Assembly: GCA_949358305.1 (NCBI GenBank)
Contig: OX442314.1
Location: forward strand, 59,281,369 to 59,345,368
Length of the DNA: 64,000 nucleotides
Reading direction: 5' to 3'
From: Strigamia acuminata
Taxonomy: Eukaryota; Arthropoda; Chilopoda; Geophilomorpha; Linotaeniidae
Part shown: piece after piece, positions 41,101-52,000 of the stretch
Numbering within the stretch: the first letter of the stretch is position 1
Layout: each line of letters begins with the position of its first letter
Translations under genes and position numbers: made by a program
Notes under the pieces: generated by a model
Told to the model about the DNA's origin: nothing
What the model saw: only the letters and a program-made list of their open reading frames with translations
Database searches by the model: none

Positions 41101-42980
41101 TCTGTCTTGCCGGCATTCATCGTGAATCCTGCCGCGTCAAGAAGTGTCAAAACTTGCTTCAGATGTTCTACATGTTCTTCAAATGTTTTACTAAAGACAA
41201 TAATGTCGTCGATGTAAACAAAGACGCATTTGTACAAAAACTCCGCAAGCGTAAGATTCATAGCGCGTTGCAGTGTTGCGGGGCCATTTATTGGTCCAAA
41301 AGGCATGCGGACATACTCGTAGAGTCCGCGATGCGTGATAAAAGCGAGAAAACGTTCATCTCCTGGCCTAACGCCGATCTGATGAAACGCTTCACGTCCA
41401 TCTATTATGGAAAACCACTTAGCCCCGCCCAAATATGAAAAGATGTTATCAATATCTGGGAGGGGATACACGTCAGGCATCGTTTGCGCGTTGATAGGGC
41501 GAAAGTCCATGGCGCACCTCCATCTGCCATCCTTCTTGGGGACGACGACAGGGGCCACGGCACAATCACTCTTCGAGCGACGAATAATACCCTGCGCCAG
41601 CTTTTGATCGATGTATTGATCAATTATAGCTTTCTTGGCTGGGTTCACCGGCCTAACGGGCACGTGTATTGGCCTAAAGTCTGGTTTGAGATCAACCTCA
41701 AAAAGAGTGTTATTGCACAACCCCACTTCTTCTCTGAAGATGTTCGAAACGGGTTTTAACGCGTCAATCAAATGAGTGATGCGTTTTGGCGATAATTGAT
41801 TCGATAACTGCCCATAAATCCAGTCCAACTTAGTCGGATCGGGACAAGGCAGATATTCAACAAAATTGGTCGTAGGAGAAAACTGTCCACCAGTGGAACC
41901 AACTTTCCCTTCCACATCCGAAATAACTGAATCGGGAGGAACTGACGGAACGGACGACTCCGCAGACTGCAACAATCTCTTCCGAGCCCTACGCACCCGT
42001 TTAGAGCGTCGGAACTGACTAAAACACATGGGCCTCCGGTAGACACGTGTCGTATCGCGGAATTTAGTTCTGCGCGACTTTTCGCGTCGCGGAGGTGACC
42101 AAAGAAATGTCCAACTCCTATTTTCCGCGGTCTTACGCGAAACCACCACCTTAACCCTGAATGGCGCATCGTCATGCGGTAACTCAAAAGTTTCGGCGGG
42201 CAATGTGCGATGATTCAACAAAACACAATTTACATCACTAATCGGGGCAGGAACTGCCATCTTAGGGGCGGCGGGGATTAGTGGCAACAAAAGTACCGGG
42301 TCGGAGGCCAGCGCCTGTCTCATAGTCATGAAACTACGCCGTTCCTCCGAACCTCTTATGAACCAGCAATTAAGTCCATGGTCCGTACATAACCCAACCG
42401 CTCGACAGAAATCTCGTCCGAGCAGCAAGTCCGCTGATGAGTCCTCTATTACCAAGCACACAAAAGAGATCAGAGTTTGAGGTGCACGCACGGTTATTTC
42501 CACGCTTCCCAAAACCTCAACTAATTGATTATTGGCAACGCGAATGGTCTCGTGCAACACAACCATTTCCACCCCCATCTTCTCATGCAGCTTCTCATAC
42601 AGATCTTGCGCCATGATGCAGGTCTGAGCACCAGAGTCAAACTGCGCAATAAATTGGATGTCATTCCAGACGATCTTCACGTATTGGGAATCACGTCGTA
42701 CTCTTTCTCCAATCCCAATCTCAATTTTTGGCTCCTCGGACACATCTTTCTCTTTAGGAGAAATCATCACGAATGAAGTCAACTTCGGAAGTATTGGGTC
42801 AGTATTAGGCGCGGTCAACACAGATTTTGGTGGCAACACGCGCTTCACTTCCGGTGGTTCCGACACAGCTTTAGGTGTTAAACCTACTTCTTCTTTGGGT
42901 CCACCACTTTGGCGTCGGACTTCAGTGGGGGCCCTCTCTCGTTTCCCGGAACGACCCAGGGTTTGTAACAGTGCGGGCAC
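38157..42980 (-). CDS. pol: E2 Pol polyprotein (PR-RT-RNase H-AT-hooks-IN)
   Basis: The frame is about 1607 codons, long for gypsy Pol. Protease has FDSGAQT (Asp 115). RT has FSIIDGREAFHQI and YIDDIIVFS (YIDD at 589-592). RNase H starts at LQTDASYSGLGAALMQ (Asp 739) and has ATEIECLAAVWAVKRF-like spacing. Three AT-hook cores follow RNase H at about 975-1020: VGRPRK, RGRPPK and VGRPKK, each in a basic setting. The integrase zinc finger runs from HCLHFPPTSGHLG to CGPCQRAK (about 1188-1230). The catalytic triad is in IYVDYFG (about 1261), ISDNAPTF (about 1320) and LAERLNQ (about 1355). All catalytic motifs are intact. The frame overlaps gag by about 100 bp in the -1 phase, so synthesis by -1 frameshifting is likely. 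Confidence 0.95.
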   Translation of the reverse strand: MPALLQTLGRSGKRERAPTEVRRQSGGPKEEVGLTPKAVSEPPEVKRVLPPKSVLTAPNTDPILPKLTSFVMISPKEKDVSEEPKIEIGIGERVRRDSQYVKIVWNDIQFIAQFDSGAQTCIMAQDLYEKLHEKMGVEMVVLHETIRVANNQLVEVLGSVEITVRAPQTLISFVCLVIEDSSADLLLGRDFCRAVGLCTDHGLNCWFIRGSEERRSFMTMRQALASDPVLLLPLIPAAPKMAVPAPISDVNCVLLNHRTLPAETFELPHDDAPFRVKVVVSRKTAENRSWTFLWSPPRREKSRRTKFRDTTRVYRRPMCFSQFRRSKRVRRARKRLLQSAESSVPSVPPDSVISDVEGKVGSTGGQFSPTTNFVEYLPCPDPTKLDWIYGQLSNQLSPKRITHLIDALKPVSNIFREEVGLCNNTLFEVDLKPDFRPIHVPVRPVNPAKKAIIDQYIDQKLAQGIIRRSKSDCAVAPVVVPKKDGRWRCAMDFRPINAQTMPDVYPLPDIDNIFSYLGGAKWFSIIDGREAFHQIGVRPGDERFLAFITHRGLYEYVRMPFGPINGPATLQRAMNLTLAEFLYKCVFVYIDDIIVFSKTFEEHVEHLKQVLTLLDAAGFTMNAGKTELCKRSLEVLGHIVEEGKIRPNPKKTSAIQLFPAPTNVKELQRFKGMIGYYSSFFPGYSKTCEVFRPLMKKNAPWNWTDGCQAAFEYLRDQVATSTLQRRFPDWSKPYILQTDASYSGLGAALMQLDNNGIRVPIAFASRALNSAEKNYNVTEIECLAAVWAVKRFRSYLELMDFYLESDHKCLKWLFAQRKPKGRLARWILSMSDFRFTFLHCSGTSNRVADALSRAPVDPAIEIGDDDCPLVDDATYCAFFDDFASWPTIEMVELDEHFVPKPSGSKIVNAAKLRKKSRILQKKREFEELEPLELFGDLNTRPPKPPGPSRGGSVPADMENVVFDAHQLFVVTTPPAALPPKRCVGRPRKVIVAPTDPVPKRKRGRPPKPKRKVGRPKKIVSPAVSERSFSRSPPRDASPVSDKEQSGSERFLSDHSSDEYRTTVPPLPTRPNTRLRQTQQPLVDGQVSPYESEDLDEDRPAEHPAYELLPTQKRMREVQLADGWAKGIIMYLDTGHLPPDEDEAEKIKKQSVDMALYHGLLCRYPPVTIGQRAESHRIYLPEPLRRIYFHCLHFPPTSGHLGIEKTMMRLKTRVFWPGMKRDVAEWIKVCGPCQRAKVERRLPMGEMETAKPRRRFRTIYVDYFGKKLKSSRGNCYAFVMVDAASRWVDVRLTETADVPTTIAQIEKFVQRWAFPKTLISDNAPTFRSARFQAHCAGMGIVNKYISVYHPQGNLAERLNQSLKTCILAYIDEHVNWDRHIGYFILAINASYQTSLKFSPYMMIVGQEARYPGDLDSDTDDGDPLPPDEARYLHRYMLRVGAEARKNLEIANLRHKRWYDRKRRPHDFKPGDWVTLKSRILSSADKQVSAGFQQRTEGIYIIHRIIGPNTVLLMKEDGSVTQPYHIVDLRHWYRDPDEDAKDSEDVPDPLEVLSAVGDGCGASFISRVDMDDIHARVDKFSAESREICIKYYAENNIRYNDCEQEEDPP
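39928..40042 (-). other. AT-hook cluster in E2 Pol
   Basis: Three AT-hook cores occur within about 38 residues: CVGRPRKVI, KRGRPPKPK and KVGRPKKIV. AT-hooks bind the minor groove of A/T tracts in chromatin proteins. The cluster lies in a Pro/Ser-rich linker between RNase H and integrase. Confidence 0.87.
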
Positions 42981-44905
42981 AGCGGAGCGTTCAATTTAAT
43001 GTCACGCATATACCACCGATCGCGCCTGTTTTTGGCCCACTCCGCTCCGGGCGGCAACTTAATGTCCTTAGGTGGGCCGGAGCCCTGAGCGAAGGAGTTA
43101 TTTTGACTGCAGACATGAGATTCTCCAGTCTCTACCGGTGGCTCTGTTCCAACAATAGGCGCAGTTTTCGTAGCCATGATACTACGAACTGTCTGTGCCA
43201 TTACGCTTTGATTGTCATCATCAAACATGCCACCTTCCTCTAATTCACCCAAGACTTCCATCACGGCTGCAACCTTATTGCGCGTGAAAAAATGTCGAGT
43301 CGAGTTCTTAACCACCTCAACCGGTTTCTTCACGGCGGCTTCTTGCTTAGTCTGAGCTGCATGCTGGGGAACCGGCATTTGGCCTCGCTTAACCCCGTGC
43401 AGGTCGAAATCTTTTTTATGGAGAGATCGTAGTTGCAGCTCGCTATCTGCTTGCTGTCCCCTAACAATGGCTTGCGACAAGGTTAAGACGCCCATTTGAC
43501 GCATGACTTCCGCAACGTCAGGTTGCAGTCGTCGCTGGGCTATATCCCATTTTTGACTGTCCCCAACTATCCCTGTTTTCTGTAGGAATCGATTAGTCTC
43601 GCGCAAAAATTTCGCAGTTGGCTCCCCCATCGCCTGTCGCTTTTCCGCCAAATTGACAGTAGCTTCAGCGACGGTGAGAGAGAACGCGTCTTTAAACAGA
43701 TGCGCGAACTCATCCCAAAACTCAGGCTTCGGAAGCAAATCAATGTACCAGTCCAGCGCCTCGCCTTTTAAAGCTTGAGGCACATAATACTCCAGATACA
43801 CCGACTCTGCCATTCCCGAAGTAAAGAAATGGGCTCGCAGTTGAGTTAGAAACAAATCCACTGCGTTATAGGCGCCCTTGCTAACATCGAACTCCGGTAA
43901 CTTCCCCATCCTCATACCGGTAGATCGAGCAAACTGCTGTGGCTGCTGCCGCCATTGTTGTTGCGGTAATTGCCCTGTATGTTGAAATACAGGTATTTGT
44001 GGAACTGCACCAGTCTGAAGCGGAACATTAGGCCTCGGCCGCTGCCCACTTTGAGAATTTCTCTCTCTTTCCAGCTGGCTCAACGGTATGGATGGCGGTG
44101 CACCCACTACCGATGCCTTACTGCGAATTATTGATCGCATTATTTCGCTGTTAATTTGGACAACGGCTGGATCCACTTCACGAGACTGCACATGGATTCT
44201 CCCCTGCACACTGGGTGCTGCACGGGCCCCACCCAATATTATCTCACTTGGCGTTAGAATTACAGACGCGTCTCCAGTGGGGCGAGGTATAATTTGGGGA
44301 ACCGTCCGCCCCGACACGCCCAGGAGGATATGAGGTTCCTGTGGCGGCGGAATTAATGGAATTCCAGCCGCCAACGGCAGTTGTCGAGCAGCACAGTCCT
44401 CCACCACTTTCCTTACACGTTCGACCGTATCCTCGGCCCAACCATGCAATTGTGCATTTATGGCCCGGTCCAGTCTCGCGGAAATTGCCACCTCCATATC
44501 ATGGAGATAAGCCCCCAAACCAGGCACCTCTGGTGGCGCTTCTGATTCATTTCTTGTTGGAGCCAAAGCAATGTTTTGCAAACGCGCTGGTGCTTCCAAC
44601 TCAGCTGTAACGCTGGCCGGAGTTGCAGTATGCACGCTTATCGGCCCCTCCAGTATGGGGTTTATATCTCTTTCCATAGAGCTTGGCTGGTCAGTGGAAT
44701 CTGTTGGTATTTCCTCCAGCATTCCACGAAGGGCGCCCGGTCTTAGACCGCGCATTCTTTCAACTTCCTCACGTCGCTGTCTCTCCTCGCGTAAACGCAC
44801 AGGATCCCAGCGATCAATGAGGTCTGCAAACATCCCTCTCTTTTTCTCGGGAGTTTCTTCCTTATTCGCCATGTTAGCGAGATAATAAGGGTAATAGCAG
44901 CTCAC
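42884..44905 (-). CDS. gag: E2 Gag polyprotein
   Basis: The frame is 673 codons; a second ATG (MANKEETPEKKRG, at 44872) has a better context and may be the true start. The first 300 residues are charged or Pro-rich. The Gag core contains VYLEYYVPQALKGEALDWYI and FWDEFAHLFKDAF followed by AEATVNLAEKRQ, which fits the retrotransposon Gag (capsid) family. The C-terminus has LCPHCYKPW, a single CxxC, and no CCHC knuckle, so nucleic-acid binding must rest on other basic segments. The stop lies in the overlap with pol. Confidence 0.88.
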   Translation of the reverse strand: MSCYYPYYLANMANKEETPEKKRGMFADLIDRWDPVRLREERQRREEVERMRGLRPGALRGMLEEIPTDSTDQPSSMERDINPILEGPISVHTATPASVTAELEAPARLQNIALAPTRNESEAPPEVPGLGAYLHDMEVAISARLDRAINAQLHGWAEDTVERVRKVVEDCAARQLPLAAGIPLIPPPQEPHILLGVSGRTVPQIIPRPTGDASVILTPSEIILGGARAAPSVQGRIHVQSREVDPAVVQINSEIMRSIIRSKASVVGAPPSIPLSQLERERNSQSGQRPRPNVPLQTGAVPQIPVFQHTGQLPQQQWRQQPQQFARSTGMRMGKLPEFDVSKGAYNAVDLFLTQLRAHFFTSGMAESVYLEYYVPQALKGEALDWYIDLLPKPEFWDEFAHLFKDAFSLTVAEATVNLAEKRQAMGEPTAKFLRETNRFLQKTGIVGDSQKWDIAQRRLQPDVAEVMRQMGVLTLSQAIVRGQQADSELQLRSLHKKDFDLHGVKRGQMPVPQHAAQTKQEAAVKKPVEVVKNSTRHFFTRNKVAAVMEVLGELEEGGMFDDDNQSVMAQTVRSIMATKTAPIVGTEPPVETGESHVCSQNNSFAQGSGPPKDIKLPPGAEWAKNRRDRWYMRDIKLNAPLCPHCYKPWVVPGNERGPPLKSDAKVVDPKKK

Positions 44906-45063
44906 TGCAAATGATGCGCACCGTAATTAAACGATACGCGAGTACTATGAAAAGTTAGTTACTCTGAAACCTTCCTTTCGGCAAAATAGTCTCTAAAAAA
45001 CGCCACTAATGCTTGTTAAATAGCAACTAGTTTATATGCGCTAGACTGAATAAACTCCAACAA

Positions 45064-45083
45064 GATCCCGGGTTTCGGCACCA
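45064..45083 (-). promoter_or_regulatory. E2 primer-binding site (tRNA-Phe)
   Basis: Two bases after the 5' LTR the coding strand reads TGGTGCCGAAACCCGGGATC. Its complement matches the 3' end of eukaryotic tRNA-Phe, including CCA, over nearly all 20 bases (tRNA sequence as I recall it). Confidence 0.85.
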
Positions 45084-45085
45084 CG

Positions 45086-46076
45086 TGTCATGAACCGGTT
45101 GTTTCTGCTGTTTGAAACCGCGTTTGAAAGACGCGCCAGTTACGATACAAGAGAGCCTGGTCCCGAATAAGGGCCCGGCAACGTTAAGCAGCCTGAAGTG
45201 TGGCGGCAAGCTTAACCCCCTATTCGATCATGTTACGAATTATTACCGAGTTTGTTGGAGCCTTAAAAGTAGAAGAAGTAATGCTCACGTGCGGACTTAA
45301 CAACGCTAACGTGGCTTAAGCTAATCTGGCAGGGGCCCCTAATGGCGGAGCGGCCAGACCGAGCAAGCGCGCACTAATCGCGCGCAAAAGACGAAATAAA
45401 CAACTCATTGGCCACTTGAATCTAACTTCTAGTCCTTCGGCACGTATCAGCGGCATAAAACACAAAAGAACATCGAAAGGAAAGGAAACAAAGATGACAC
45501 GCGGAATTTAGACACGCGATATGATAATGTAAGTCCTCAAACACGCAGAGTTAACTTGCATGGAGTTACTGCGAATTAACACAGGAAAAGTCGCCAAATG
45601 CACAACGGCAAGTTAAGGCACTTACGATAGCTCATGGTCTTACGCCTTCTGATCAGACTTGGCTGAAACAGCTCAGAAGTGAACTTGGGCCAAGTCCATC
45701 ACAGAAAACGAGGGGAGAACCATGAGTCAAGCACGCGTAAGCCAATCAGGCGCGCTCGTGAATAATCATCGCGATGAGTCAATCGCGAGTGACTAAACAT
45801 TTAAATTAGGTAGAATAAACTAAACGAAATCAGGAGGGGTAACAGTGGGAAATACCTGACTTAGACTAGTCTGATGTGGCCAAATTGAGCCACACCAGGC
45901 CAGGTCAAGGGATAAACATGAATAGGAAATGAGGACAAATCAAAACTCAAATTCAAACACAAATAGGTTTAGGGATTTATTGGGAGTTTTAACAATGGTG
46001 GAAAACACACGGAATAACGCGCACAACACAACAACTAGGTGAGGATTACAAAGCGCGTAAATGCCGGGCCGTGACA
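45086..46076 (-). repeat. E2 5' LTR
   Basis: The 991-bp LTR differs from 27630-28620 at three positions seen by eye. It is followed by AGTT (46077-46080), the second TSD copy, which is also part of the satellite word GTTGTAAC. Confidence 0.94.
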
Positions 46077-49000
46077 AGTTGTAACAAAGTTGTAACACAG
46101 TTGTAACAAAGTTGTAACAAAAAGAAAAAATATGAAAAAATGTGAAAAAATGTGAAAAAATGTGAAAAAATGTGAAAAAAATAAAGAAATGTAAAAAAAA
46201 TAAAAATAGTAAAACAAAGTTGTAATACAGTTGTAACAAAGTTGTAACAAAGTGAAAAAATGTGAAAAAATGTGAAAAAATGTGAAAAAATGTGAAAAAA
46301 ATTAAAGAAATGTAAAAAAAATAAAAATAGTAAAACAAAGTTGTAATACAGTTGTAACAAAGTTGTAACAAAGTGAAAAAATGTGAAAAAATGTGAAAAA
46401 ATGTGAAAAAATGTGAAAAAAATTAAAGAAATGTAAAAAAAATAAAAATAGTAAAACAAAGTTGTAATACAGTTGTAACAAAGTTGTAACAAAGTGAAAA
46501 AATGTGAAAAAATTTGAAAAAATGTGAAAAAATGTGAAAAAAATTAAAGAAATGTAAAAAAAATAAAAATAGTAAAACAAAGTTGTAACACAGTTGTAAC
46601 AAAGTTATAACACAGTTGTAACAAAGTTGTAACACAGTTGTAACAAAGTTGTAACAAAAAGAAAAAATATGAAAAAATGTGAAAAAATGTGAAAAAATGT
46701 GAAAAAATGTGAAAAAAATAAAGAAATGTAAAAAAAATAAAAATAGTAAAACAAAGTTGTAATACAGTTGTAACAAAGTTGTAACAAAGTGAAAAAATGT
46801 GAAAAAATGTGAAAAAATGTGAAAAAATGTGAAAAAAATTAAAGAAATGTAAAAAAAATAAAAATAGTAAAACAAAGTTGTAATACAGTTGTAACAAAGT
46901 TGTAACAAAGTGAAAAAATGTGAAAAAATGTGAAAAAATGTGAAAAAATGTGAAAAAAATTAAAGAAATGTAAAAAAAATAAAAATAGTAAAACAAAGTT
47001 GTAATACAGTTGTAACAAAGTTGTAACAAAGTGAAAAAATGTGAAAAAATTTGAAAAAATGTGAAAAAATGTGAAAAAAATTAAAGAAATGTAAAAAAAA
47101 TAAAAATAGTAAAACAAAGTTGTAACACAGTTGTAACAAAGTTATAACACAGTTGTAACAAAGTTGTAACACAGTTGTAACAAAGTTGTAACAAAAAGAA
47201 AAAATATGAAAAAATGTGAAAAAATGTGAAAAAATGTGAAAAAATGTGAAAAAAATAAAGAAATGTAAAAAAAATAAAAATAGTAAAACAAAGTTGTAAT
47301 ACAGTTGTAACAAAGTTGTAACAAAGTGAAAAAATGTGAAAAAATGTGAAAAAATGTGAAAAAATATGAAAAAATTTAAAGAAATGTAAAAAAAATAAAA
47401 ATAGTAAAACAAAGTTGTAATACAGTTGTAACAAAGTTGTAACAAAGTGAAAAAATGTGAAAAAATGTGAAAAAAATGTGAAAAAATGTGAAAAAAATTA
47501 AAGAAATGTAAAAAAAATAAAAATAGTAAAACAAAAGTTGTAATACAGTTGTAACAAAGTTGTAACAAAGTGAAAAAATGTGAAAAAATGTGAAAAAATG
47601 TGAAAAAATGTGAAAAAAATTAAAGAAATGTAAAAAAAATAAAAATAGTAAAACAAAGTTGTAATACAGTTGTAACAAAGTTGTAACAAAGTGAAAAAAT
47701 GTGAAAAAATGTGAAAAAATGTGAAAAAATGTGAAAAAAATTAAAGAAATGTAAAAAAAATAAAAATAGTAAAACAAAGTTGTAACACAGTTGTAACAAA
47801 GTTGTAACACAGTTGTAACAAAGTTGTAACACAGTTGTAACAAAGTTGTAACACAGTTGTAACAAAGTTGTAACAAAAAGAAAAAATATGAAAAAATGTG
47901 AAAAAATGTGAAAAAATGTGAAAAAATGTGAAAAAAATTAAAGAAATGTAAAAAAAATAAAAATAGTAAAACAAAGTTGTAATACAGTTGTAACAAAGTT
48001 GTAACAAAGTGAAAAAATGTGAAAAAATGTGAAAAAATGTGAAAAAATGTGAAAAAAATTAAAGAAATGTAAAAAAAATAAAAATAGTAAAACAAAGTTG
48101 TAACACAGTTGTAACAAAGTTGTAACACAAATGTAACAAAGTTGTAACACAGTTGTAACAAAGTTGTAACACAGTTGTAACAAAGTTGTAACAAAAAGAA
48201 AAAATATGAAAAAATGTGAAAAAATGTGAAAAAATGTGAAAAAATGTGAAAAAAATAAAGAAATGTAAAAAAAATAAAAATAGTAAAACAAAGTTGTAAT
48301 ACAGTTGTAACAAAGTTGTAACAAAGTGAAAAAATGTGAAAAAATGTGAAAAAATGTGAAAAAATGTGAAAAAATTTAAAGAAATGTAAAAAAAATAAAA
48401 ATAGTAAAACAAAGTTGTAATACAGTTGTAACAAAGTTGTAACAAAGTGAAAAAATGTGAAAAAATGTGAAAAAAATGTGAAAAAATGTGAAAAAAATTA
48501 AAGAAATGTAAAAAAAATAAAAATAGTAAAACAAAAGTTGTAATACAGTTGTAACAAAGTTGTAACAAAGTGAAAAAATGTGAAAAAATGTGAAAAAATG
48601 TGAAAAAATGTGAAAAAAATTAAAGAAATGTAAAAAAAATAAAAATAGTAAAACAAAGTTGTAATACAGTTGTAACAAAGTTGTAACAAAGTGAAAAAAT
48701 GTGAAAAAATGTGAAAAAATGTGAAAAAATGTGAAAAAAATTAAAGAAATGTAAAAAAAATAAAAATAGTAAAACAAAGTTGTAACACAGTTGTAACAAA
48801 GTTGTAACACAGTTGTAACAAAGTTGTAACACAGTTGTAACAAAGTTGTAACACAGTTGTAACAAAGTTGTAACAAAAAGAAAAAATATGAAAAAATGTG
48901 AAAAAATGTGAAAAAATGTGAAAAAATGTGAAAAAAATTAAAGAAATGTAAAAAAAATAAAAATAGTAAAACAAAGTTGTAATACAGTTGTAACAAAGTT

Positions 49001-52000
49001 GTAACAAAGTGAAAAAATGTGAAAAAATGTGAAAAAATGTGAAAAAATGTGAAAAAAATTAAAGAAATGTAAAAAAAATAAAAATAGTAAAACAAAGTTG
49101 TAACACAGTTGTAACAAAGTTGTAACACAGTTGTAACAAAGTTGTAACACAGTTGTAACAAAGTTGTAACACAGTTGTAACAAAGTTGTAACAAAAAGAA
49201 AAAATATGAAAAAATGTGAAAAAATGTGAAAAAATGTGAAAAAATGTGAAAAAAATAAAGAAATGTAAAAAAAATAAAAATAGTAAAACAAAGTTGTAAT
49301 ACAGTTGTAACAAAGTTGTAACAAAGTGAAAAAATGTGAAAAAATGTGAAAAAATGTGAAAAAAATTAAAGAAATGTAAAAAAAATAAAAATAGTAAAAC
49401 AAAGTTGTAATACAGTTGTAACAAAGTTGTAACAAAGTGAAAAAATGTGAAAAAATGTGAAAAAAATGTGAAAAAATGTGAAAAAAATTAAAGAAATGTA
49501 AAAAAAATAAAAATAGTAAAACAAAAGTTGTAATACAGTTGTAACAAAGTTGTAACAAAGTGAAAAAATGTGAAAAAATGTGAAAAAATGTGAAAAAATG
49601 TGAAAAAAATTAAAGAAATGTAAAAAAAATAAAAATAGTAAAACAAAGTTGTAACACAGTTGTAACAAAGTTGTAATAAAAAGAAAAAATATGAAAAAAT
49701 GTGAAAAAATGTGAAAAAAATTAAAGAAATGTAAAAAAAATAAAAATAGTAAAACAAAGTTGTAATACAGTTGTAACAAAGTTGTAACAAAGTGAAAAAA
49801 TGTGAAAAAATGTGAAAAAAATGTGAAAAAATGTGAAAAAAATTAAAGAAATGTAAAAAAAATAAAAATAGTAAAACAAAGTTGTAACACAGTTGTAACA
49901 AAGTTGTAACAAAGTGAAAAAATATGAAAAAATGTGAAAAAATGTGAAAAAATGTGAAAAAATGTGAAAAAAATTAAAGAAATGTAAAAAAAATAAAAAT
50001 AGTAAAACAAAGTTGTAATACAGTTGTAACAAAGTTGTAACAAAGTGAAAAAATGTGAAAAAATGTAAAAAAATGTGAAAAATTGTGAAAAAAATTAAAG
50101 AAATGTAAAAAAAATAAAAATAGTAAAACAAAGTTGTAATACAGTTGTAACAAAGTTGTAACACAGTTGTAACAAAGTTGTAACAAAAAGAAAAAATATG
50201 AAAAAATGTGAAAAAATGTGAAAAAATGTGAAAAAATGTGAAAAAAATTAAAGAAATGTAAAAAAAATAAAAATAGTACAACAAAGTTGTAATACAGTTG
50301 TAACAAAGTTGTAACAAAGTGAAAAAATATGAAAAAATGTGAAAAAATGTGAAAAAATGTGAAAAAAATTAAAGAAATGTAAAAAAAATAATAATAGTAA
50401 AACAAAACTGTAATACAGTTGTAACAAAGTGAAAAAATGTGAAAAAGTGTGAAAAAATGTGAAAAAATGTGAAAAAAATTAAAGAAATGTAAAAAAATAA
50501 AAATAGTAAAACAAAGTTGTAATACAGTTGTAACAAAGTTGTAACAAAGTGAAAAAATGTGAAAAAATGTGAAAAAATGTGAAAAAATGTGAAAAAAATT
50601 AAAGAAATGTAAAAAAAATAAAAATAGTAAAACAAAGTTGTAACACAGTTGTAACAAAGTTGTAACACAGTTGTAACAAAGTTGTAACACAGTTGTAACA
50701 AAGTTGTAACAAAAAGAAAAAATATGAAAAAATGTGAAAAAATGTGAAAAAATGTGAAAAAATGTGGAAAAAAGAAAGAAATGTAAAAAAAATAAAAATA
50801 GTAGAACAAAGTTGTAATACAGTTGTAACAAAGTTGTAACAAAGTGAAAAAATGTGAAAAAATGTGAAAAAATGTGAAAAAATGTGAAAAAAATTAAAGA
50901 AATGTAAAAAAAATAAAAATAGTAAAACAAAGTTGTAATACAGTTGTAACAAAGTTGTAACAAAGTGAAAAAATGTGAAAAAATGTGAAAAAAATGTGAA
51001 AAAATGTGAAAAAAATTAAAGAAATGTAAAAAAAATAAAAATAGTAAAACAAAAGTTGTAATACAGTTGTAACAAAGTTGTAACAAAGTGAAAAAATGTG
51101 AAAAAATGTGAAAAAATGTGAAAAAATGTGAAAAAAATTAAAGAAATGTAAAAAAAATAAAAATAGTAAAACAAAGTTGTAACACAGTTGTAACAAAGTT
51201 GTAACAAAAAGAAAAAATATGAAAAAATGTGAAAAAATGTGAAAAAAATTAAAGAAATGTAAAAAAAATAAAAATAGTAAAACAAAGTTGTAATACAGTT
51301 GTAACAAAGTTGTAACAAAGTGAAAAAATGTGAAAAAATGTGAAAAAAATGTGAAAAAATGTGAAAAAAATTAAAGAAATGTAAAAAAAATAAAAATAGT
51401 AAAACAAAGTTGTAACACAGTTGTAACAAAGTTGTAACAAAGTGAAAAAATATGAAAAAATGTGAAAAAATGTGAAAAAATGTGAAAAAATGTGAAAAAA
51501 ATTAAAGAAATGTAAAAAAAATAAAAATAGTAAAACAAAGTTGTAATACAGTTGTAACAAAGTTGTAACAAAGTGAAAAAATGTGAAAAAATGTAAAAAA
51601 ATGTGAAAAATTGTGAAAAAAATTAAAGAAATGTAAAAAAAATAAAAATAGTAAAACAAAGTTGTAACACAGTTGTAACAAAGTTGTAACAAAAAGAAAA
51701 AATATGAAAAAATGTGAAAAATGTGAAAAAAATTAAAGAAATGTAAAAAAAATAAAAATAGTAAAACAAAGTTGTAATACAGTTGTAACAAAGTTGTAAC
51801 AAAGTGAAAAAATGTGAAAAAATGTGAAAAAAATGTGAAAAAATGTGAAAAAAATTAAAGAAATGTAAAAAAAATAAAAATAGTAAAACAAAGTTGTAAC
51901 ACAGTTGTAACAAAGTTGTAACAAAGTGAAAAAATATGAAAAAATGTAAAAAAATGTGAAAAAATGTGAAAAAATGTGAAAAAAATTAAAGAAATGTAAA

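Larger units (their letters stand above)
27630..46076 (-). mobile_element. Ty3/gypsy LTR retrotransposon E2 (complete, interrupted by C2)
   Basis: Two 991-bp LTRs (27630-28620 and 45086-46076) with about three differences by eye bound a minus-strand element inserted in the satellite with TSD AGTT (27626-27629 and 46077-46080). In coding order it has 5' LTR, tRNA-Phe PBS, gag (44905-42884), pol (42980-38157), a 1.36-kb non-coding stretch, an accessory ORF (36800-36142 plus 30282-29151), a purine tract and the 3' LTR. Without C2 and one TSD copy it is about 12.6 kb. Gag and pol are intact; the accessory ORF is broken by C2. E3 is a close relative with the same layout. Confidence 0.95.
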
